64,000 nucleotides of DNA from positions 186,001 to 250,000 of the forward strand of contig JBJMHZ010000004.1 of the NCBI GenBank assembly GCA_045807125.1. Reading direction: 5' to 3'. Within the stretch, counting starts at the first letter, position 1; each line of letters begins with the position of its first letter. Below, piece by piece: positions 41,488-51,491 of this stretch. Under the pieces are notes generated by a model. The model did not search any database and had not been told where the DNA came from. It worked only from the letters and a program-made list of their open reading frames with translations. The DNA comes from JBJMHZ01 sp045807125 (GTDB lineage Bacteria; Actinomycetota; Actinomycetes; JAWWOL01). The position numbers were made by a program, and so were the translations under genes.

Positions 41488-42132
41488 GTGCTGCTCGCGA
41501 CCGTCCCACCCGACCGCCGACCGCAGCGGGCCGTCCGTCTGCTCGTCGGGCTCGTCCTGTACGGGATCAGCACCGGCCTGCTCGTGCTCGCGGGGCTGGG
41601 CCTCGCCCCGTGGGACGTCCTGCACCAGGGACTGAGCCGGGCGCTCGGGATGCAGGTCGGCACCTGGACGATCATCGTTAGCGGCGTCGTGCTGCTCGGC
41701 TGGATCCCGCTGCGGCAGCGGGTGGGGGTCGGGACGCTGGCCAACGCCGTGGTCGTCGGGCTGGTCACCAACGCCGTGCTGGCGCTCGCGCCCTCGCCGC
41801 ACGGGCTGCCGGCGCGGTTAGGCGTCATGCTCGGCGCCGTCGCGCTGAACGGCATGGCCACCGGCCTCTACATCGGTGCTGGACTGGGCCCGGGGCCGCG
41901 CGACGGGCTGATGACGGGCATCGCCGCCCGCGGTCCGTCGATCCGGGTGGTGCGGACCGGCATGGAGGTCACCGTGCTGGTCGCCGGCTGGTTCCTCGGG
42001 GGCACGGTCGGCATCGGCACGGTGGTGTACGCGCTCGCGATCGGGCCGATGGTGCACCTGACGATCCCGTGGCTGGCGCTGGCCGCCCGGTCGCGCTTCC
42101 CCGCGCCGTGCGCGGAGACCACCACGGCGTGA
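41488..42132 (+). CDS. YczE/YitT-type integral membrane protein
   Basis: A 214-residue membrane protein with about five or six helices. GLGLAPWDVLHQGLSRALG, GTWTIIVSGVVLLGWIPLRQRVGVGTLAN (in part) and GLYIGAGLGPGPRDGLMTG are the internally repeated family features of YczE-like proteins. Function is unknown; B. subtilis YczE is linked to surfactin production. The GTG start follows GGGAGGG directly; CAGAGT lies 7 bases upstream and could be the -10 element of a leaderless mRNA formed by the fourth partial copy of the tandem repeat. Confidence 0.82.
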   Translation: MLLATVPPDRRPQRAVRLLVGLVLYGISTGLLVLAGLGLAPWDVLHQGLSRALGMQVGTWTIIVSGVVLLGWIPLRQRVGVGTLANAVVVGLVTNAVLALAPSPHGLPARLGVMLGAVALNGMATGLYIGAGLGPGPRDGLMTGIAARGPSIRVVRTGMEVTVLVAGWFLGGTVGIGTVVYALAIGPMVHLTIPWLALAARSRFPAPCAETTTA

Positions 42133-42156
42133 GCCGGCGGTCCTGCCGGCCGCCCC

Positions 42157-43574
42157 TCAGAGCGGGATGTTGCCGTGCTCGCCCCTGCGGGCCGGCGCGG
42201 CCGCGAGCGCGCGCACGAGCGCGACGCGGGTACCGGCCGGTTCGACCACCTCGTCGACCACGCCGAGCTCGCGGGCCCGCTCGAGGCCGCCGACCAGCTT
42301 CTCGTGCTCGGCCGCGAGCGCGGCCTCGACCTCGGCTCGCTTGCTCTCGGGCACCTCCGCCAGCCGCTTGCGGTGCAGGATCCGCACCGCGGCGATCGCG
42401 CCCATGACGGCCACCTCTGCGGTGGGCCACGCCATGACGTGCGTCGCGCCGAGGGAGCGCGAGTTCATCGCGATGTAGGCGCCGCCGTACGCCTTCCGGG
42501 TGATGAGCGTCGCGCGCGGCACCGACGCCTCGGCGAACGCGTGGAGCAGCTTGGCGCCCCTGCGCACGACGCCCTCCCACTCCTGGCCGACGCCGGGGAG
42601 GTAGCCGGGAACGTCTACGACCACGACGAGCGGCACCCCGAAGGCGTCGCACATCCGCACGAAGCGGGCCGCCTTCTCCGCGCTGGTCGAGTCGAGGCAG
42701 CCGCCGAGCCGCATGGGGTTGTTGGCGATGACGCCGACCGTGCGACCGGCGAGCCGGCCGAGGGTGGTCACGATGTTGGGCGCCCACTTGGCGTGCAGCT
42801 CCACGCCGGGCTCGTCGAGCAGGCCGCTGACGATGGGGTGGACGTCGTAGGCCCGGTTGGCGGCCTCGGGCAGCAGCGCGCCGAGGTCGCGGTCGACGAC
42901 GTCGTCGGCGAAGCGGCCCTGGTGCGCGAGCAGGCTGGTGATGCGCCTGGCGACGCCGAGCGCCTCGGCGTCTGACTCGGTGGTCACGTGCACGACGCCG
43001 CTGCGCCGCCCGTGCGGCTCCGGCCCGCCGAGGCGGGCCATGTCGACGTCCTCACCGGTGACGCTGCGGACCACGTCGGGACCGGTCACGAAGACCCGCC
43101 CGGCCGGGCCGAGCACCACGATGTCGGTGAGGGCCGGTCCGTACGCCGCGCCGCCGGCCGCCGGCCCGAGGACGACGGACAGCTGCGGAATGCGACCGGA
43201 GGCCCGGGTCATCGCCGCGAAGACCTGCCCCACCGCGTCCAGCGACTCGACGCCCTCGCGGAGGCGGGCGCCGCCGGAGTGCCACAGGCCGATGATCGGC
43301 GTGCGGTCGCGCAGCGCCCGGTCGTACGCCTCGACGATGTGCCGGCAGCCGTCGGTGCCCATGGCACCGCCCTGCACGGTCGCGTCGGAGCTGAAGACGA
43401 CGACGGGCGACCCGTTGATCCGCCCGAGCGCGGCGAGCACGCCGCTGCGGTCGTCGACGGGCGTGATCGGCGTGACGCTGCCCTCGTCGCAGAGGGCGGC
43501 GAGCCGCACCCGCGGGTCGCGCGGGTCGGCGGCCAGTTCGAGCGTCGTGGCCGACTCGCGGTTGCCGGTCAGGG

Positions 43575-43578
<4 letters not shown>
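42157..43578 (-). CDS. accD: Acyl-CoA carboxylase beta subunit (carboxyltransferase), AccD6-like
   Basis: A 473-residue carboxyltransferase that makes malonyl-CoA (or methylmalonyl-CoA) from carboxybiotin and acyl-CoA. It has GLWHSGGARLREGVESLDAVG and SVVLGPAAGGAAYGPAL (acyl-CoA site), and IANNPMRLGGCLDSTSAEKAARFVRMCDAF in two parts plus VVVVDVPGYLPGVGQEWEG in the biotin-binding half. As the last gene of fabD-fabH-acpP-fabF-accD it resembles mycobacterial accD6 after kasAB and probably supplies malonyl-CoA to this fatty-acid synthase II. GTG start overlaps the fabF stop (GTGA). The biotin carboxylase/BCCP subunit is not in the window. Confidence 0.9.
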
Positions 43579-44833
<1,255 letters not shown>

Positions 44834-44837
<4 letters not shown>

Positions 44838-45082
44838 GCAGCAGCACCTGCCTTGACGATGTAGTTGACGGCGTCGCCGACGGTCTTCAGGTTCTTCAGC
44901 TCGTCGTCCGGGATCTTGACGTCGAAGGTGTCCTCGGCGGCCGTCGCGATCTCGACCATGGACAGCGAGTCGACGTCGAGGTCGTCGGCGAACGACTTCT
45001 CCATCTGGACGTCGGTGGTCGGGATTCCGGTGATCTCGTTGACGATCTCGGCGAGGCCGGACAGGACGTCGTTCTCGGACAT
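44834..45082 (-). CDS. acpP: Acyl carrier protein
   Basis: An 82-residue acyl carrier protein. The phosphopantetheine site is Ser39 in DLDVDSLSMVEIA; the rest is the standard acidic four-helix fold. The ATG has a strong AGGAGGAG ribosome site, expected for a very abundant protein. It sits 77 bases after fabH in the fab operon. Confidence 0.96.
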
Positions 45083-45159
45083 GGGTCGCTCCTCCTGGGG
45101 GGACTACGTGGCCGGGGCCGGCCGTGGGTCGAGGAGCCGGCGGTCAGCCGGCTGGACGG

Positions 45160-46116
45160 TCATGGGACGAGCACCACCTGGCCGGCGTAGGTGAGGCCGG
45201 AGCCGAAGCCCAGCAGCAGCGCCGGGTCGCCGCTGCCTACCTCGCCGAGCTCGATCAGGCGGCTGAGCGCCATCGGGATCGACGCGGCAGAGGTGTTGCC
45301 GCTCTCCACGACGTCGCGCGCGACCACCGCGTGCGGCACCCGAAGGGTGCGCACGATGGCGTCGATGATCCGGTTGTTGGCCTGGTGCAGGACGATCGCC
45401 TTCAGATCGGCAGGGGCGAGCCCGGCCCGCTCGCACGCGGCCAGCGCGACCGGTGCCAGCTTCGTGGTGGCCCAGCGGAAGACCGCGGGGCCGTCCATGC
45501 GCAGGTACGGGTCGTCGGCGCGCACCGTGATGAGCTCGCCGCGGTCGCCCTCGCTGCCCCAGACGACCGGCCCGATGCCGGGCTCGTCGGCCGGCCCGAC
45601 GACGGCCGCGCCGCCGCCGTCGGCGAAGAGGATGCAGGTGCTGCGATCGGTCCAGTCGGTGATGCTCGACAGCTTCTCGACGCCGACGACGAGCGCCAGC
45701 CGGGCGCTGCCGGCGCGCACCGCGTCGGAGGCCTGCGCCAGCGCGTAGCAGAAGCCGGCGCACGCCGCGTTGACGTCGAGGGCTCCCGGCCGGGTCATGC
45801 CGAGGCGGTCGGCGAGCTGCGGCGCGACGGTCGGCAGGCGGTCGGCGGCGCTGCAGGTGGCCACGAGGACGAGGTCGATCGCGTCCGGCTCCACGCCCGC
45901 GGCGGCCAGCGCCTTCGAGGCCGCGGCGCAGGCCATGTCGACGACCGACTCGTCGTCGGCGGCGACCCGGCGCGACACGATGCCCGTGCGCTCCCTGATC
46001 CAGGTGTCGCTGGTGTCGACGAGCGCCTCCAGGTCGACGTTGGTGACGACCTTGGCCGGCCGGTGGTCGCCGACGCCGAGGATGCGCGCGCCAGGGGCTC
46101 CCGTCATGAGCTTCAT
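45160..46116 (-). CDS. fabH: Beta-ketoacyl-ACP synthase III
   Basis: A 318-residue initiating condensing enzyme. Catalytic residues are Cys119 in VNAACAGFCYAL, His in VLHQANNRIID and Asn in ESGNTSAASIP. It joins an acyl-CoA primer to malonyl-ACP to start fatty-acid synthesis. The ATG at 46116 overlaps the fabD stop (ATGA); the second Met three codons later is an alternative. Confidence 0.95.
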   Translation of the reverse strand: MKLMTGAPGARILGVGDHRPAKVVTNVDLEALVDTSDTWIRERTGIVSRRVAADDESVVDMACAAASKALAAAGVEPDAIDLVLVATCSAADRLPTVAPQLADRLGMTRPGALDVNAACAGFCYALAQASDAVRAGSARLALVVGVEKLSSITDWTDRSTCILFADGGGAAVVGPADEPGIGPVVWGSEGDRGELITVRADDPYLRMDGPAVFRWATTKLAPVALAACERAGLAPADLKAIVLHQANNRIIDAIVRTLRVPHAVVARDVVESGNTSAASIPMALSRLIELGEVGSGDPALLLGFGSGLTYAGQVVLVP

Positions 46117-47342
46117 GCCTGGGCTCCGTCGGGGTGGAGGCGGGCGAGGGGCTGGCCGGGGGCGACCGGGTCGTCGGCCTCGGCGAGCCACTCCACGAGG
46201 GCGCCCGCGTGGGCGGTCACGACCGGCTCGGCCTTGCCGCGCACGTTCACGGTCGCGATCGTCGTGCCAGCCTCGACGTGCCGGCCGAGGCTGACCTGCG
46301 CGGGGACGAACGTGCCGCCGAAGGGCGAGACGACCACCCGCCAGGCAGGCGCCGGCTCGGGGGCGAGGTGCCCGTGGTCGGCGAGCAGCCGGCGGGCGGC
46401 GTCGAGGTCGGCCGGCGACTTGAGGGCGAGCGCCTCGACGCCGGGCAGCTCGCGGCGGACCAGGCCGACGAGGGTGCCGGCCGGCGGCATCTCGATCACC
46501 GCGGTGACGCCCAGCTCGCCCAGGGTGGCCATGCAGGCATCCCAGCGAACGGGCGTCGCGACCTGCGCCACCAGGCGGCTCAGCAGCTCGCGGCCGCTCG
46601 TCACGACGCCGCCGTCGGCGTTGCTCACGATGCGCACGAGCGGGTCGCGGACGGGCATGGCCGACGCGAGGGCGGCGAGCCGCTCGGTGGCCGGTGCCAT
46701 GTAGCGGGTGTGGAACGCGCCGGCGACCGAGAGCCCCCGCACCCGGGCCGACGCGGGCGGCTCGGCGGCCAGCTTCTCGAGGTTCTCCAGGCGCCCGGCG
46801 GCGACGATCTGGCCGGCGCCGTTGTGGTTGGCCGCGGTGAGGTCGAGCTCGGCGATCCGGTCGAGCACGGCGGTCCGGTCACCGCCGAGGACCGCGCTCA
46901 TGCCGGTGGGCTCGAGCGCCGCCGCGGCCGCCATCGCGCGCCCGCGCTCGCGGACGAGGACGAGGGCGGCCTCCGGCGCGAGCGCCCTGGAGACGGCGGC
47001 TGCGGCGAGCTCGCCGACGCTGTGACCGGCGGTGACGCCGACGGCGGCGAGGGCGGCATCGAGGTCGGCGCCCTCGAGCAGCGCCTCAGCGGCGGCCAGC
47101 GCGGCGGCCACCAGCAGGGGCTGGGCGACGGCGGTGTCGCGGATGCGCTCGGCGTCCCAGCTCGTACCGGCCTCGATCAGGTCGAGGTCGACGACGGCCG
47201 ACCACCAGCGCAGCCGGTCGGCGACCGTGGGGACGGGGGCAACGGCCACGGCGGACGACGCGGGCCCGAGAGGGACGTCGAGCCAGGGGGCCAGGAAGCC
47301 GGGTGCCTGCGCACCTTGACCGGGGAAGAGGATCGCGAGCAC
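46113..47342 (-). CDS. fabD: Malonyl-CoA:ACP transacylase with C-terminal biotinyl/lipoyl-like domain
   Basis: A 409-residue protein. Residues 1-310 are a normal FabD: LFPGQGAQAPGF, nucleophile GHSVGELAAAAV, and catalytic His in VAGAFHTRYM. The last 80 residues are extra and read VVVSPFGGTFVPAQVSLGRHVEAGTTIATVNVRGK, in part, then VEWLAEADDPVAPGQPLARL. This has the hammerhead pattern of a biotinyl/lipoyl domain, but without an evident modified lysine in an MKM or DKA turn. Standard FabD is about 310 residues. The GTG at 47342 is chosen because it gives VLAILFPGQGAQ. First gene of the fab operon. Confidence 0.9.
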   Translation of the reverse strand: MLAILFPGQGAQAPGFLAPWLDVPLGPASSAVAVAPVPTVADRLRWWSAVVDLDLIEAGTSWDAERIRDTAVAQPLLVAAALAAAEALLEGADLDAALAAVGVTAGHSVGELAAAAVSRALAPEAALVLVRERGRAMAAAAALEPTGMSAVLGGDRTAVLDRIAELDLTAANHNGAGQIVAAGRLENLEKLAAEPPASARVRGLSVAGAFHTRYMAPATERLAALASAMPVRDPLVRIVSNADGGVVTSGRELLSRLVAQVATPVRWDACMATLGELGVTAVIEMPPAGTLVGLVRRELPGVEALALKSPADLDAARRLLADHGHLAPEPAPAWRVVVSPFGGTFVPAQVSLGRHVEAGTTIATVNVRGKAEPVVTAHAGALVEWLAEADDPVAPGQPLARLHPDGAQA

Positions 47343-47407
47343 CCGTCCACGGTGCCCGAGGCGGCGGGAAAAATCGGTGCGGGTCCTCACCAAGTCTGGC
47401 GTGCCCC

Positions 47408-47426
47408 GTTGGAGGGTTCCTACAAC
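47408..47426. promoter_or_regulatory. Inverted repeat in the fabD promoter region, candidate FasR site
   Basis: GTTGGAGGGTTCCTACAAC is an 8-bp inverted repeat with one mismatch and a 3-base centre, between fasR and fabD. FasR is known to activate the fab operon from its promoter in streptomycetes; that this repeat is the site is inference. Confidence 0.45.
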
Positions 47427-47438
47427 CACGGGCGCGCG

Positions 47439-48620
47439 TTACCCGGCGCCCTCCGCCTCGGCGATCCGGCCCAGCGCGAGGGCGAGCCATAGCTGAATGG
47501 CGTCGCGCGGATTCGTGGCGTCGCAGCCGCAGGCCTCCGTCACCCGGCGCAAACGGTAGCGAACGGTATTCGGATGGACGAACAGCAACCGGGCCGTGCC
47601 CTCCAGCGAGCCGGCCTGCTCGAGGTAGGTGGCCAGCGTCTCCAGCACCACGCCGCCCGCCTCGCACAGCGGCGTGTAGATGGTGTCCACAAGCGCTCGC
47701 CGCGCCGCATGATCGCCGGCGAGGGCCCGCTCGGGCAGCAGATCGTCCGCGGCAACCGGCCGTGGCGCCCCGGGCCACGCCACGACCGCGCGCAGGCCGG
47801 ACAGCGCGGCCGCCGCCGACTCGCTCGCGCCGGCGAGTGCGCTCACCCGTGGCCCGACCACGACGGGGCCGCGCCCGAACGCCGGGAGCAGCCCCCTCGT
47901 GGTCCGGTGCGGGTCGGCCTCGCCGGCCACCATGACGACGAGCCGGGTCCCGTGCACGCCGGCGAGCACGTCGACGCCGACCCGCCTGGCCAGGCGGTGC
48001 AGGTCGTCGATGACGTCCTGCGAGTCGGGGCTGCGCGGGGAGCCGACGACCACGAGCACCGGCGACGTGCCGGTCCAGCCGAGGGCGGCGACCCGGCCGG
48101 GGAGCGAATCGTCGCCCTCGCCGCGCAGCAGCGCGTCGACGACGAGGGCCTCCAGGCGCGCGTCGAGCGCCCCGCGGGCCTCGGCGGTCTGCGCGTAGAC
48201 CTCGGCCGCGGCGAAGGCGACCTCCCGCGAGTAGCGCAGCACCGCCTCCCGCAGGAAGGCCTCCTCGCCGGGCGCGGCCAGCCGCTCGGTCTCGCTCTCG
48301 ACCACGTCGACGGTGACCCGCACCAGCTCGACGGTCTGGTGCAGGGTGATCGCCCGCGTCAGCTCCCGCGGCGCGGCACCGAAGACCTCGCCGGTGATCT
48401 CCCTGCGCTTGTCCGGCCGGCGCAGCCACTCCACGAACGAGGCGATGCCGGCCTGCGCCACGAGCCCCACCCAGCTGCGCTGCTCGGCCGGCATGTCCCG
48501 GAACCACGGCAGCGTCTCGTCCATCCGGCCGGTGGTCATCGTCGCGAGCTCGCCCGTCGCCCGCTCCACCCGCTGGACGGTCGCCGCTCCCGGCACGTGC
48601 GGGGTACGCGCGGACGCCAC
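47439..48620 (-). CDS. fasR: PucR-family activator of fatty-acid synthesis genes (FasR type)
   Basis: A 393-residue PucR/CdaR-type regulator encoded directly before fabD, the position of S. coelicolor FasR, which activates fabD-fabH-acpP-fabF. The C-terminal HTH is clear: LATYLEQAGSLEGTARLLFVHPNTVRYRLRRV (in part), with the GGDEF-related middle domain before it. The GTG at 48620 has a GGGAGG site 7 bases away. It is transcribed in the same direction as the fab operon but separated from it by 96 bases holding an inverted repeat. Confidence 0.88.
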   Translation of the reverse strand: MASARTPHVPGAATVQRVERATGELATMTTGRMDETLPWFRDMPAEQRSWVGLVAQAGIASFVEWLRRPDKRREITGEVFGAAPRELTRAITLHQTVELVRVTVDVVESETERLAAPGEEAFLREAVLRYSREVAFAAAEVYAQTAEARGALDARLEALVVDALLRGEGDDSLPGRVAALGWTGTSPVLVVVGSPRSPDSQDVIDDLHRLARRVGVDVLAGVHGTRLVVMVAGEADPHRTTRGLLPAFGRGPVVVGPRVSALAGASESAAAALSGLRAVVAWPGAPRPVAADDLLPERALAGDHAARRALVDTIYTPLCEAGGVVLETLATYLEQAGSLEGTARLLFVHPNTVRYRLRRVTEACGCDATNPRDAIQLWLALALGRIAEAEGAG

Positions 48621-48624
48621 GGCG

Positions 48625-49951
48625 CTACCCTCCCACGAGCGCGAGCGACGGGGCCGGTCGCCACGCCCCGGACGCCCATCGGCGGGCGAGCAGCAGGGCG
48701 CGGGCGCCGAGCCAGACGTCGAGCGCGCACCACACCCCGGCGATGCCGATCGACGGCACCGCGACGGTGAGCGCCGCGAGCGGCGCGTAGGCGAGCAGGG
48801 CGAGCGCCATCGACCGGGCGAGCGCGGCGTAGTCGCCGGCGCCGAGCAGGAGCCCGTCGAGGACGAACGCCGCGGCGGCGAGCGGCTGCCCCGCGCCGCA
48901 CACCACGAGGGCGATGAGCGCCTGGTGGCGCACGGCCGGGTCCGAGGAGAAGGCGTACGGCAGGGCCGGCGACAGCCCGATCGTCGCGGCGGCGAGCAGG
49001 CCGCCGGTCCACCAGCCGAGGCGCATGCACCGCCGCCCCACCTCGAGCGCCTGCGCCGGGTCGGCGCCGCCCATCGCGTTGCCCGACGTAGACCTGCGCC
49101 GGCACCGCGAGCGCGTCGAGGCTGAGCGCGAGCAGCAGCCAGAGCTGGAGGGTGATCTGGTGACCGCCCAGCACGGGGGTGCCGAGGCGGGCGGCGATCG
49201 CCGTGGAGACCAGCAGCGCCGCGGTCAGCGCGATCGTCCTGGCGAGCAGCACGCCGCCGGCCCGCCACAGCCGGCCGAGGTCGGCGCGGTGCGGCGCCCG
49301 GCGCGCCCGAGCGGCCGGCCGTGCCCCCACGGCGACGAACGCGGCCGCCGACAGCGCCTGGGCCGCCACCGTCCCCGCCGCCGAGCCCGCGACCCCGAGC
49401 CCGAAGCCGTAGACCAGCACCACCTCGAGCAGCACGTTGAGCGCGCTGGCGGCGAGCGTGATGCGCAGCGGCGTGCGGGTGTCGGACAGCCCGCGCAGGT
49501 GCCCGTTGCCGGCGTACGTCATCAGCAGGAACGGTGCGCCGATCGCCGCGACGCGCAGGTAGGTGGCAGCGGCGCCGATCACGTCGCCGTCCCCGCCGAG
49601 CGCCGTCGCGAGCGGCCTGGCCCCCACGGCGATCACGGCCGCGACCGCGACGCCGAGCACCGCCGCCGACCAGTACGCGGCCATCGCGGCCGACGCCACG
49701 CCGTCGGCGTCCTTGCGCCCGTCGCGATAGGCGACGCCGGAGGTGGTGGCCGTCGACAGGAAGCCGGCGCACCAGCCCAGCAGGTTGAGGATGCTGGTGG
49801 CGATCGCGAGGCCGCCGAGAGGGACGCGCCCGAGGTGCCCGACGATGGCCGTGTCGGTGAGGTTGTAGAGCGGCTCGATCGCGAGCGTGCCGAGCGCCGG
49901 CACCGCGAGGCCGATGATCCGGCGGTCGAGCGGGTCGAGTGGCCGGCGCAT
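48625..49951 (-). pseudogene. MATE-family efflux transporter with a single-base frameshift
   Basis: The 5' part (49951 to about 49085) encodes a DinF-like MATE transporter: RRIIGLAVPALGTLAIEPLYNLTDTAIVGHLG (in part), TYAGNGHLRGLSDTRTPL and QLWLLLALSLDALAVPAQVYVG. The rest is intact in the next frame (MGGADPAQALEVGRRCMRLGWWTGG to 48625). At 49082-49084 the plus strand has CCC where CC would restore VYVGNAMGGADP, so one extra base causes the break. Total length fits a normal 442-residue protein. It is either a recent frameshift mutation or a base-calling or assembly error. Confidence 0.85.
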
Positions 49952-50092
49952 GGGCGAGAGCCTAGGTGCTGGTCAGGGCAGCTGGACGAGCCCCGTAGCG
50001 CGGAGACGCCGGGCGCGCGCGCTTCCGCGCCTGCCGGTCGCTCCCGCACACTGGCAGCGGGCGGCCCGGCTGGGCGGCGGCTGGAGGCACCG

Positions 50093-51460
50093 GTGGCACG
50101 GGTGGCACCTGGCAGGCGCGGCGACCGCGACGACGACTTCGGGTCGTTCGTGGCCGCGTCGTCCTACCGGCTGCTGCGCACCGCGTACCGGCTCACCGGC
50201 GACCGCGGCGCGGCCGAGCAGGTGCTGGAGCGGGCGCTCGCCCGCACCTACCGGCACTGGCGCCGGGCCAGCCGGTCGGCCGCGCCGGAGGACTACGCGC
50301 ACCGCGCCGTGGTCAGCGCGGTGGCCGGGCGCGGCGCCGCCGCACCGGGGCCGGAGCCCGCGTCGCTGGTGCCCGACCGCGACCTGGCCGACCGGGTGCG
50401 GTCGACGGTGGCTGCCAGGCGGCGCCGCAGCGTCGCGGGGGCCGTCGCGGCCGCGCTCGTGGTCACCGGCGGCACCGTGGCGGCGGCCGCGCGGCCGCAC
50501 CACCGCGCAACGGTCGCCGCCCGGCCGCCGGCGCCGACCAGGAGCCGGGCGCAGGCGATCACCGCCACGGTGACGGCGGTGGCGGCGACCGACGCGCTGC
50601 TCTACGTCGCGACGACCGCCGGCGGGCACGCCCGCCTCGCCGCGTACGACAGGGGCACCGGTGCGCAGGTCGCCTCGGCCGACCTCCCCGGCAGCATCCA
50701 CCGGCTCGCGGCCGGGCACGGCTCGCTCTGGGTGAGCTTCGATCCGAGGGCGGCCGAGCTGAGCGCGCTCGTGTGGCACATGGCCGCCGACCTCGGCTCG
50801 TACGACGGCCAGTTCGTCGCCCCCGCGGCGGTGACCGGCGAGTCCCTGGAGCCGGTGCCGCTTCCCGGCGACCGGGCGCTGCTGGCCACCGAGATGGGCG
50901 TCCTGCGGCTCGGGCTGCCCTCGTCGGGGCAGCTCGGCGCCGGTGCGGCCTCGTGGGTGCGGCTGCCGCACGCGTGGCGCGCCGCCCTGGCCGTGCCGCT
51001 GGGCGGCGACGCGGTGGCCGTCCTCCCCGTCGGCACCGGGGGGCTGGCGACCGGCACCGTCGTCGCGGTCGACGCCGGCCGGGTCGTCGCGGCGTACGGC
51101 ACGGGCCGCGGCCGGGTCTCGTGGATCGGCCCCGCGTCCGGCGCCGGGCTGTGGGCGGTGGTGGCCACCGGCTCCGGCCGGCGCCTGGTCCGCCTCGACG
51201 GGTCGCTGCGGCCGCTGCCTGGCGGCCTGCCGCTTCGCGCCGGGAGCGGCCAGGCACCCTGGGTCGCCGACGGCCTCGCCTGGGTGGGCGCCGGCGGCGA
51301 CCGGCTGCGCTGCGTCGGCGCGTCGGGCACGGGCGTCGGCACCGTCGGGCTCGGGACGGCGGAGCGAGCCACCGACGTCGCCGTGGCCGACGACGTGGCC
51401 TACGTCGCGACCGCGCACGGCCTGATCGCCCGCCCGGTGCCGGTCGCGTGCCGCGCGTAA
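50093..51460 (+). CDS. Membrane protein with sigma region 2-like N-terminus and beta-propeller-like extracytoplasmic domain
   Basis: A 455-residue protein. The first 90 residues (FGSFVAASSYRLLRTAYRLTGDRGAAEQVLERAL in part, then YRHWRR and PEDYAHRAVV) look like region 2 of SigE/ECF-type factors, but no region 4 follows. A membrane helix (SVAGAVAAALVVTGGTVAAAA, about residues 115-135) comes next, then a long repeat-rich beta domain with short Gly/Val/Trp blades (YVATTAGGHARLAAYDRGTG, SLWVSFDPR, VAYVATAHGLIA) like a propeller. It may be a degenerate sigma factor turned into a membrane sensor. GTG start with a GGAGG site 5 bases away. No named family recognised. Confidence 0.7.
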   Translation: MARVAPGRRGDRDDDFGSFVAASSYRLLRTAYRLTGDRGAAEQVLERALARTYRHWRRASRSAAPEDYAHRAVVSAVAGRGAAAPGPEPASLVPDRDLADRVRSTVAARRRRSVAGAVAAALVVTGGTVAAAARPHHRATVAARPPAPTRSRAQAITATVTAVAATDALLYVATTAGGHARLAAYDRGTGAQVASADLPGSIHRLAAGHGSLWVSFDPRAAELSALVWHMAADLGSYDGQFVAPAAVTGESLEPVPLPGDRALLATEMGVLRLGLPSSGQLGAGAASWVRLPHAWRAALAVPLGGDAVAVLPVGTGGLATGTVVAVDAGRVVAAYGTGRGRVSWIGPASGAGLWAVVATGSGRRLVRLDGSLRPLPGGLPLRAGSGQAPWVADGLAWVGAGGDRLRCVGASGTGVGTVGLGTAERATDVAVADDVAYVATAHGLIARPVPVACRA

Positions 51461-51491
51461 CGGCCCCCCGCGCCGGGGTAGGGGCACCGGC

